NCBI GenBank assembly: GCA_964510315.1
Contig: CAZEAP010000011.1
Span: 1 to 64,000 of the forward strand
Direction of reading: 5' to 3'
Length of the DNA stretch: 64,000 bases
DNA from: CAZEAP01 sp964510315
GTDB taxonomy: Bacteria > Planctomycetota > Brocadiia > SM23-32
Shown in pieces: positions 25,601 to 33,950 of this stretch. The notes below the pieces were generated by a model. The model made no database searches. It worked only from the letters and a program-made list of their open reading frames with translations, and was not told the DNA's origin. The translations under genes and the position numbers were made by a program. Each line of letters starts with the position of its first letter. The stretch's first letter is position 1.

Positions 25601-25693
25601 ATGCGCAAAAGCCTGACCAACCTGCTGTATCACATCATGTTCGCAACAGGAGAGCAACGACGCGCTCTCACGCCGCGGCATCGCATTCGTTGA
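25601..25693 (+). pseudogene. N-terminal remnant of a REP-associated Y1 (IS200-like) transposase
   Basis: A 30-codon frame begins MRKSLTNLLYHIMFATGEQR and stops after about 30 residues. This matches the start of RAYT/IS200-type tyrosine transposases, whose proteins open with a strand of the form SLTNLLYHIVFATK. Complete members have about 150 or more residues, with the HUH motif and catalytic Tyr further on, and these are missing. It lies between the inverted REP copies at 25571 and 25717. It is judged from the N-terminal pattern alone. Confidence 0.55.
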
Positions 25694-25716
25694 GCGCGAC
25701 CTGCGGCGCTGACCCG

Positions 25717-25736
25717 ACCGCGCCCCTCCGGGGCGC
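25717..25736 (-). repeat. REP-like hairpin, copy 3 (inverted)
   Basis: The plus-strand sequence is the exact reverse complement of copy 2 at 25571-25590. Together the two form a REPIN-like pair about 165 bases long. Confidence 0.7.
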
Positions 25737-25761
25737 ACAATTAGCTTACATGCGCCGGCAA

Positions 25762-25779
25762 CCGGGGCTAAAGCCCCGG
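25762..25779. repeat. Palindrome CCGGGGCT-AA-AGCCCCGG
   Basis: An 8-bp perfect inverted repeat with a 2-base centre, partner of the palindrome at 25530-25547 (outer A-T pair replaced by G-C). A further hairpin (GGCCCC-TGC-GGGGCC) follows at about 25792. Confidence 0.55.
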
Positions 25780-26103
25780 CCTCCATCACATGGCCCCTGC
25801 GGGGCCGGCGCATTCCCGGAACCGTTGCCCGCAAACCGTGCCAGCAGACGGGCCAGGTGCGTTGAACCGAACGAAGAGATTCTTCGCTCGCTGAAAGGTG
25901 CGCTCGCTCAGAAAGATATCCTGGGCGGCAGCCCCGGGACTCAGGGAGCGCAAGAAAGAAACGCCGCCGTGAAGGGGCGGCATGGACGCTGACGGCATAC
26001 GGCCATCCCGGTCCGGCTCTGAGGGGGTCTTTTTGCGACCGGCCGGAGAAATGCTCCCCAAAACCGGGGATGACTCAAAAGCTACTTGTCTTGACGCGCA
26101 TAG

Positions 26104-26847
26104 TCACTTGACCGACACCTCCAGCCCCTCCGGGTCGATCACGGCGTTCAGGCTCGCCCGCAATGCCCCCGAATCGCGGACGAACGCCAGGTAGTCTTCG
26201 AGTTTCTCGGCGGAGTTCACGCTGTTGTGCGCGAGCACGATTCCGTCCGGAGGGATCCGCTCCCAGGCGGCCTCCAGGATATCCAGGTAGATCGCCTTCC
26301 CCCGGCCGCCCGCGCCGTCCGCATCCAGGTAAAGCAGGTCTATCGGCTCCCCGAATTCCGCCACGAAGGAGACGGCGTCGTCGGCCACGATGCGGGCGAC
26401 GCCGGTTGGATCGATGCGGCGGACGTTGCGCTCCGCCCGGTCGGCCTCCTCCTCACGGATTTCCACTCCCACCAGGTTCTCAGCGGTGTAGCATGCTCCG
26501 GGCCCGACGGCCGCACCGGCGTTGCAGATGAAGGTGAACCCGCAGAATATCCCGGCAGCGATCATGTTCGCCGGCCGGCTCACCGCGTTGACGGCGTAGA
26601 TCAGGCGTTCCATCCTCGGAGTTATGGCCGTCCACGGCACCTCGAAAAGTTCCCGGACGGCCCGGCGGTGGGCCGTCAACTTCTCCTGGTCGTAATCGGC
26701 GTGCGGGAGGATTTCCGCGTCCACCAGCTCGCGCAGCACCTCATCCACGACCTCCGCTTCCCTCGCCGGGGGCTCCAGCTCCCGGTACGGCTCGCGGTAG
26801 TCCATCCGGTAGCTATCCCAGTCTTCGGCACGGTAACTTTCGCTCAT
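26104..26847 (-). CDS. Class I SAM-dependent methyltransferase (O-methyltransferase-like)
   Basis: The 247-residue protein has a charged 40-residue N-terminus rich in Tyr and Glu, then a Rossmann-like methyltransferase core. Visible elements are the cofactor-binding region IFCGFTFICNAGAAVGPGA near residue 99, the acidic ribose-binding end of strand 2 in LVGVEIREEEADRAERNV, and LLYLDADGAGGRGKAIYLD near 170 with the DADG motif of O-methyltransferases. The glycine-rich loop is less regular than usual. GGGAGC precedes the ATG. The substrate is unknown. It diverges from etfB but need not be related to it. Confidence 0.7.
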   Translation of the reverse strand: MSESYRAEDWDSYRMDYREPYRELEPPAREAEVVDEVLRELVDAEILPHADYDQEKLTAHRRAVRELFEVPWTAITPRMERLIYAVNAVSRPANMIAAGIFCGFTFICNAGAAVGPGACYTAENLVGVEIREEEADRAERNVRRIDPTGVARIVADDAVSFVAEFGEPIDLLYLDADGAGGRGKAIYLDILEAAWERIPPDGIVLAHNSVNSAEKLEDYLAFVRDSGALRASLNAVIDPEGLEVSVK

Positions 26848-26889
26848 GTACTTGCTCCCGTGGTAAACGTTGAGGCCGGCGGAGGCACA

Positions 26890-26917
26890 ACTCTACAGGT
26901 TCTGCCGCGGGCCGCAA
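26890..26917 (-). promoter_or_regulatory. Promoter of the methyltransferase gene
   Basis: On the minus strand TTGCGG (26917-26912) is followed after 16 bases by TAGAGT (26895-26890), about 40 bases upstream of the ATG at 26847. Confidence 0.5.
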
Positions 26918-26987
26918 CCGAAGCGGGAGTATTGGGCCGCTCCGACGGGCGGCAGAGCCGGCGGCCGGCGCGAAAACGGCCGGACAC

Positions 26988-27017
26988 TTGCACTTCGAGG
27001 GCCGCCTTAACTACAAT
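26988..27017 (+). promoter_or_regulatory. Promoter of the etfBA/acyl-CoA dehydrogenase operon
   Basis: TTGCAC (26988-26993) and TACAAT (27012-27017) are separated by 18 bases. The predicted leader before etfB is about 95 bases long. Confidence 0.6.
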
Positions 27018-27119
27018 CCATTGCTTTGTTGCCCGCCGGTTTCGGGCGCCATTCCGGCCGTACGGCGCGCTTCTGCTTCCGGCGGCTTACCGCTGTGAAT
27101 CCTTGAGGAAACCGCCACG

Positions 27120-27989
27120 GTGGCCTACCAGATAGTCGTTTGCGTCAAGCAGGTGCCCGACACCGAGAACCTGTCGGGCGAAGCGATGAAGGAGGACGGG
27201 ACCGTCAACCGCGCCGCCCTCCCCGCCATCGTGAACCCGGAAGACCTCAACGCCCTGGAGCTGGCGCTGCAGGTAAAGGAGGAGTACGGGGCGCACGTGA
27301 CCGCACTCAGCATGGGGCCGCCCCAGGCGTCGGACGCCCTGCGCGAATGCCTCTACCGGGGAGCCGACCGGGCCGTGCTGGTGACCGATCGCCGCTTCGC
27401 AGCAGCCGACACCCTCGCCACCTCCTACGCACTCAAATGTGCGGTACAGACCATCGGGGAGCCCGACCTGGTGCTCTGCGGGAGGCAGGCCATCGACGGG
27501 GATACCGCCCAGACCGGCCCCCAGCTCGCCGAGAAGCTCGGATTGCTCCAGTTCACTTACGTGGAGGAGCTGCGCGACATCAGCCTGGAGAGCGTGGAGG
27601 TGAAACGGGCCTTCCAGGACGGCCACGAGATAGTCCGCGGGCCGATGCCCGCACTCCTGACGGTCACCGACGAAGCCAACGAGCCGCGTCCGCCGTCGGC
27701 GAAGCGACTGATGAAATACAAGAAGGCCCGCGCGCCCATCGAGTTCGAGGAAGACCCCGAGCCGGCGGAACTGGAGTCCCTGAGGGAACGCAACCTGCTG
27801 ATCGAACAGTGGGACGTGGAGGATATCGGGGCGGACGAGGCCGCCTGCGGCACCAGCGGGTCGGCCACACGGGTCAAAAAGATCGACTCGGTCCGCCTCC
27901 AGTCCACCCAACACAAACGGATCGAACCCACGGCCGAAGGCCTCAGCGCCCTCGTCGACGAGTTGCGCGAAGAGCACATACTGGAATGA
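27120..27989 (+). CDS. etfB: Electron transfer flavoprotein beta subunit
   Basis: The 289-residue protein is the EtfB subunit, which with EtfA carries electrons from acyl-CoA dehydrogenases towards the quinone pool. Signatures are VVCVKQVPDTENLSGEAMKE at the N-terminus, NPEDLNALELALQVKEEYG, and the AMP-binding segment LVLCGRQAIDGDTAQTGPQL near residue 118. The family signature VKRAFQDGHEIV follows. The start is GTG with GAGGA upstream. The length is slightly above the usual 250-260 because of a C-terminal extension (about residues 240-289). It begins the operon etfB-etfA-acyl-CoA dehydrogenase-endonuclease IV. Confidence 0.92.
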   Translation: MAYQIVVCVKQVPDTENLSGEAMKEDGTVNRAALPAIVNPEDLNALELALQVKEEYGAHVTALSMGPPQASDALRECLYRGADRAVLVTDRRFAAADTLATSYALKCAVQTIGEPDLVLCGRQAIDGDTAQTGPQLAEKLGLLQFTYVEELRDISLESVEVKRAFQDGHEIVRGPMPALLTVTDEANEPRPPSAKRLMKYKKARAPIEFEEDPEPAELESLRERNLLIEQWDVEDIGADEAACGTSGSATRVKKIDSVRLQSTQHKRIEPTAEGLSALVDELREEHILE

Positions 27990-28028
27990 CCACGAACCTG
28001 CCAGCGAAGTTCAGGGAGTAGCGGATAG

Positions 28029-29054
28029 ATGAGCGATGAGCCGACCGACGTCTGCGTCTACGCCGAGACGGTCGAGGGAGCCGTCGCCGAGGTCAGCCTG
28101 GAGCTGACCCACAAGGCACGTGAACTGGCCGCCGAGCTGGGCGGCGAGGTCGGCGCGTTTCTTCTCGGCGACTCCGTCTCCCATCTGGCGGAAGACCTCT
28201 TCGCGCACGGCGCCGACGAGGTGGTGGTCGCGGAACACCCCGAACTCGGCAACTATCGCACGCTCCCTTACGCGGACATGCTCTCGAAGATGATACGCGC
28301 CAACGAGCCGGCCGTGGTGCTTTTCGGGGCCACTACGACCGGCCGCGACCTGGCCCCTCGCGTCGCCTCCATCCTGAAGGTCGGCCTCACGGCCGACTGC
28401 ACCGACCTGAAGATCGGACCCCACAAGGACCTGGTGAAGGGCAAGGAGTATCCCCGGCTTCTCTACCAGATACGGCCCGCCTTCGGGGGCAACATCATCG
28501 CCACCATCGTCAACCCGGAGACCAGGCCCCAGATGGCCACCGTCCGGGAGGGCGTGATGAAGATGGGCGCCCCCGATCCGGATCGGGAAGGCCGCCTGAC
28601 CCGGTTCGACGGCTCTCCCGATGAAGCCCTGCTCGCCGTCGAGGTGCTGGAGGAATTCCGGGCGGAGCGGACCGTGGACCTGAAGAAAGCCAACGTCATC
28701 GTCAGCGGCGGGGCCGGGGTGGGCAGCGAGGAGAACTTCGAGCTGATCCGACGGCTGGCCGATACGCTGGGCGGTCAGGTAGGCGCCTCCCGGGCCGCCG
28801 TGGACGCCGGCTTCATCGGCAAAGAGCACCAGGTCGGCCAGACCGGCACCACCGTCCGGCCGAAGCTCTACGTGGCCTGCGGAATCAGCGGAGCGGTCCA
28901 GCACCGGGCCGGCATGCAGGAATCCAGCGAAATCGTGGCCATCAACACCGACCCCGACGCGCCCATATTCGACGTTGCCCACTACGGCATCGTGGGGGAC
29001 CTGAACGAAGTCATCCCAATTCTAATCGACGCCTACAAGGAACACGCCAGGTGA
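28029..29054 (+). CDS. etfA: Electron transfer flavoprotein alpha subunit
   Basis: The 341-residue EtfA binds FAD in its C-terminal domain. Seen there are VIVSGGAGVGSEENFELIRR near residue 220, the conserved LGGQVGASRAAVDAGF, the QVGQTGTTVRPKLYVACGIS motif and the end motif IVAINTDPDAPIFDVAHYG. It forms a heterodimer with the preceding EtfB. The gap to etfB is 39 bases with a good ribosome site, and 16 bases separate it from the dehydrogenase gene. Confidence 0.95.
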   Translation: MSDEPTDVCVYAETVEGAVAEVSLELTHKARELAAELGGEVGAFLLGDSVSHLAEDLFAHGADEVVVAEHPELGNYRTLPYADMLSKMIRANEPAVVLFGATTTGRDLAPRVASILKVGLTADCTDLKIGPHKDLVKGKEYPRLLYQIRPAFGGNIIATIVNPETRPQMATVREGVMKMGAPDPDREGRLTRFDGSPDEALLAVEVLEEFRAERTVDLKKANVIVSGGAGVGSEENFELIRRLADTLGGQVGASRAAVDAGFIGKEHQVGQTGTTVRPKLYVACGISGAVQHRAGMQESSEIVAINTDPDAPIFDVAHYGIVGDLNEVIPILIDAYKEHAR

Positions 29055-29070
29055 GAAAGCGGAACTGAAC

Positions 29071-30804
29071 ATGCCCAATTTCTTCACCGACAACGAAGAC
29101 ATCGTTGATTTTCTCGACCACACCGACCTCCGCCGGTTGGTGAGGCTCCAGGAGCGGAACTACGCCGAAGCGGACAGCTTCGGGTACGCCCCGGCCGATT
29201 ACGCGGACGCCCTCGACAACTACCGGCGGGTCCTGGAGATGGTCGGGGAGCTGTCCGCCGAGTTCATCGCCCCCCGCGCCGAAGAGGTGGACGAGGAAGG
29301 CCCTCACCTGAGCGACGGGGAGGTCACTTACGCCCGGGGCACGCGTGAAGCGCTGGAGCAGCTCCGCAAAGCCGACCTGATGGGCTTTACCCTCCCCCGC
29401 CGTTACGGGGGCCTCAACATGCCGGTGCTCATCTACACCATCGCCATCGAACTGGTCAGCCGGGCCGACGCCAGCCTCATGAACCTGTTCGGCCTCCAGG
29501 ACATCGCCGAGACCATCAACAACTTCAGCGAGGAGGAGGTGAAGGAGGCCTACCTCCCCCGCTTCAGCAGCGGCGAGGTGACCGGCGCGATGGCCCTGAC
29601 CGAGCCGGACGCGGGCAGCGACCTGACCAACGTGCAGGTGCGGGCCACGAAGGACTCCGACGACGGCCCATGGCGCCTCAACGGAGTCAAGCGGTTCATC
29701 ACCAACGGCTGCGCCGAGGTGCTGCTGGTGCTGGCCCGCAGCGAACCCGAAACCAAGGGCGCCCGTGGGCTCTCCCTGTTTCTCTGCGAGTCGGGCACGG
29801 AAGTAAGGGTGCGGCGGATCGAGGAGAAGCTGGGCATCCACGGTTCCCCCACCTGCGAGCTGCAGTTCGTGAGCGCCCCCGCCCTGCTGATCGGCCGTCG
29901 CAAGCGCGGCCTCAGCACCTACGTGATGTCGCTGATGAACGGCGCCCGACTGGCCATCGCCGCCCAGGGCGTGGGCATCGCGCAGGCCGCCCTCAGTGAG
30001 GCACTCGACTACGCGGCGGAGCGGGAGCAATTCGGCCGGCCCATCCGGCAGTTCCCGGCGGTGCGCCGCATGCTGGGCGAGATGCACATGAAGGTGGAAA
30101 CCTCCCGACTGCTCACCTACCAGACCGCCGTCGCCGTCGACATGGCCGACAACATCGACCACCTCCGCTCCAGCGGGGAACTGGAAGAACTGCCCGGAGG
30201 GGAGGAGCTGGCCGGGCAGCGGCGCTACTGGACTCAACTGGCCCGCTCCCTGACCCCCATCGCGAAGTATTACGCCACCGAAATGTGCAATGAAGTCACC
30301 TACGACGCCCTCCAGGTGCTCGCCGGCAGCGGGTACATGCGGGACTACGAGGTGGAGCGGCTCTACCGCGACGCTCGCATCACCACCATCTACGAGGGAA
30401 CTACCCAGATCCAGCACAACGCCGCCATCGGCTACGTCATGAGGGGCACCCTGGAGGAAAGGTGTGCCGAGCTGCACGAGCAACTGGCCGAGGCCGGTGG
30501 CGACCCCGGCATGCTGGAGGCGCTGGCGGACGCACGCCGCCGGCTGGCCGAAGCAATAGAATACACCCGGGAGCAGGAAGACGATTTCAGGGACCTCCAC
30601 GCCGGCGGCCTCGTCGAGGCGGCAACCACCATCTACAACGGATACCTCCTGCTGGAGCCCGCCGGGCGCTCGGAGCACAAAAAGGCGCTGGCTGAAGGCT
30701 ACTTCGACGAATACCTCCCCAGGGTCAAGCTAAGATGCGACCAGATACTCAGCGGAAACCGCACCTACCTGGACCGCACGTCCGAACTGCTGGACTATGA
30801 ATGA
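29071..30804 (+). CDS. Acyl-CoA dehydrogenase
   Basis: The 577-residue flavoenzyme oxidises acyl-CoA to enoyl-CoA and passes electrons to the co-encoded EtfAB. The middle domain shows GAMALTEPDAGSDLTNVQVR near residue 172 and the FAD segment RFITNGCAEVLLVLAR. The C-terminal domain shows AAEREQFGRPIRQFPAVRRM near 312 and the catalytic-loop region ITTIYEGTTQIQHN near 440, with the Tyr-Glu-Gly-Thr motif carrying the catalytic Glu. A roughly 110-residue C-terminal helical extension makes it longer than the 380-residue short-chain enzymes. The chain-length preference is unknown. Confidence 0.92.
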   Translation: MPNFFTDNEDIVDFLDHTDLRRLVRLQERNYAEADSFGYAPADYADALDNYRRVLEMVGELSAEFIAPRAEEVDEEGPHLSDGEVTYARGTREALEQLRKADLMGFTLPRRYGGLNMPVLIYTIAIELVSRADASLMNLFGLQDIAETINNFSEEEVKEAYLPRFSSGEVTGAMALTEPDAGSDLTNVQVRATKDSDDGPWRLNGVKRFITNGCAEVLLVLARSEPETKGARGLSLFLCESGTEVRVRRIEEKLGIHGSPTCELQFVSAPALLIGRRKRGLSTYVMSLMNGARLAIAAQGVGIAQAALSEALDYAAEREQFGRPIRQFPAVRRMLGEMHMKVETSRLLTYQTAVAVDMADNIDHLRSSGELEELPGGEELAGQRRYWTQLARSLTPIAKYYATEMCNEVTYDALQVLAGSGYMRDYEVERLYRDARITTIYEGTTQIQHNAAIGYVMRGTLEERCAELHEQLAEAGGDPGMLEALADARRRLAEAIEYTREQEDDFRDLHAGGLVEAATTIYNGYLLLEPAGRSEHKKALAEGYFDEYLPRVKLRCDQILSGNRTYLDRTSELLDYE

Positions 30805-31735
30805 CTCGCCCTCGTCGGAGGACCCCCACGGCCTCCCCTGCCCTCGCACTGCCGGCCATCCACCGCGCGCGGGACTTCACGTCTCCGTCGCCGGGGGCCT
30901 CCCCGCCTCCGTGGAGAGGGCGGTGGAAAGGGGTTGCACGGCCTTCCAGATATTCTGCGGCAACCCCCGTGCCTGGCATTTCCCGCCTCGGGAGCCGGAA
31001 GAGGCGGCCGAGTTCAGAGAGCGGCGCTGCGAAGCCGATCTCCGCCCCCTTTTCGTCCACTCCTGCTACCTGATAAACCCCTGCTCGCTCGACGAGAAGG
31101 TGAGCGAGCGCAGCGTGGACCGCCTGGCCCGGGAGCTGGACCTCTCGAGCGAGCTGGGCGCGGACTATTACGTGCTTCACCCCGGCAGCCACAAGGGAAA
31201 ACCCCGGGCGTGGGGGGTGCGGAGGGCTTCCGAAACCATCGCCGAGGCCCTCGGCCGCGCCGCGGACCCGCCGCCGATCCTGCTGGAGAACACCGCCTCC
31301 CGCCACGGCCCGGGCGGCGACATGGGGGCCCTGGGCGACCTCGTCGGCAATCTGGCGGCCTCTTCCACCAACGGCGTCGGCATCGCCCTGGACTCCTGCC
31401 ACGCCTTCGGCGCCGGCTACGACCTGCGCCGGGAGGCAGGCGTCAAGGAACTGGTGTGGGACATCGCAGATTGCGTCGGCCTGGAGCGGGTGTGCCTTCT
31501 GCACGTCAACGACTCCCGCGATCCGCCGGGCGGCCGCCGGGACCGCCACGAGCACATCGGCCGGGGCACCATCGGCGAGGAGGGGTTGGGCCGGCTGCTG
31601 AACCATCCCGCCGTGTCGGGACTGCCGCTGATCCTGGAGACGCCCTGGGAATCGGTCGAAGCCGACCGGCGCAATCTCCAAAGGGCGCTGAGCCTGCTGG
31701 AGGGGGACGGTTCGAGCACTACGGGTGCGCGGTGA
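30797..31735 (+). CDS. nfo: Endonuclease IV (AP endonuclease)
   Basis: The 312-residue protein is a TIM-barrel apurinic/apyrimidinic endonuclease that cuts at abasic sites in base-excision repair. Zinc ligands are seen in LFVHSCYLIN, YVLHPGSHKG, ILLENTASRHGPGG, ALDSCHAFGAGYD, LLHVNDSR, RHEHIGRGTIGEEGLGRL and LILETPW. The family start (HVSVAGGLPASVERA) follows about 27 extra N-terminal residues. The ATG overlaps the end of the acyl-CoA dehydrogenase gene by eight bases, so it is translated as part of that operon. That is unusual company for a DNA-repair gene. Confidence 0.9.
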   Translation: MNDSPSSEDPHGLPCPRTAGHPPRAGLHVSVAGGLPASVERAVERGCTAFQIFCGNPRAWHFPPREPEEAAEFRERRCEADLRPLFVHSCYLINPCSLDEKVSERSVDRLARELDLSSELGADYYVLHPGSHKGKPRAWGVRRASETIAEALGRAADPPPILLENTASRHGPGGDMGALGDLVGNLAASSTNGVGIALDSCHAFGAGYDLRREAGVKELVWDIADCVGLERVCLLHVNDSRDPPGGRRDRHEHIGRGTIGEEGLGRLLNHPAVSGLPLILETPWESVEADRRNLQRALSLLEGDGSSTTGAR

Positions 31736-31748
31736 CGGCCTTTGCGCA

Positions 31749-31789
31749 ATTGGCAGACTCAGGCTTGCCTCCCGTCCCCGTCTGCCAAT
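31749..31789. repeat. 10-bp perfect inverted repeat between nfo and dnaK
   Basis: attggcagac at 31749-31758 is repeated as its reverse complement at 31780-31789, leaving a 21-base loop. It sits 14 bases after the nfo stop and about 210 bases before dnaK. There is no T-run, so it is not a typical terminator. It could be an operator or an mRNA hairpin. Confidence 0.45.
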
Positions 31790-31884
31790 ATGGCAGAAAG
31801 ATTCGGCGCTATGGCGGACCGGCGATGAGAAACGCTCCAGCGCGCGACGACGAGGCTTGCTAACGCCTTGCTCAGGAGGATTTT

Positions 31885-31929
31885 ATGTGGAGCACGGCGT
31901 CGTTGGTATCGCATTTGCCTGTACGTTAG
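31885..31929 (+). CDS. Possible 14-residue leader peptide upstream of dnaK
   Basis: A strong AGGAGG stands six bases before an ATG that opens the frame MWSTASLVSHLPVR and a TAG stop, 67 bases before dnaK. The ribosome site is among the best in the window, but the frame is very short, and nothing confirms translation. No clear heat-shock promoter, CIRCE or HAIR element was found in the 31736-31996 gap. Confidence 0.25.
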   Translation: MWSTASLVSHLPVR

Positions 31930-31996
31930 TGATTTCTGCCTAAACAACGAGTATATACTTTTCAGAAAGAGCGAGACGAAAGGGAGGCCGAGGAGA

Positions 31997-33904
<1,908 letters not shown>

Positions 33905-33950
33905 CTCATCTTTCTCTGCCGGCCCACCCCTCGGGGAGGCATTGTGCCGA

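Larger units (their letters stand above)
25132..26103. other. Non-coding 970-base region with REP-like hairpins and a transposase remnant
   Basis: No supported gene lies here apart from the transposase fragment listed separately. The centre (about 25500-25810) is dense in GC-rich palindromes. The flanks (25132-25500 and 25810-26103) show nothing I can name. Short open frames in it follow the palindromes and have no credible start or family match. Confidence 0.6.

Noticed and set aside
25244..25992. Several short frames in the 25.1-26.1 kb gap
   Set aside because: They follow the GC-rich hairpins, have poor starts and no family pattern. Only the transposase stub is supported.
31749..31775. 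Possible sigma-54 promoter (TTGGCA ... CTTGC)
   Set aside because: The distance between the GG and GC elements is 3 bases too long for the -24/-12 consensus.
31736..31996. CIRCE or HAIR heat-shock operator before dnaK
   Set aside because: No GAGTGCTAA-type or CTTGAGT-type inverted repeat was found. The only inverted repeat has a different sequence.
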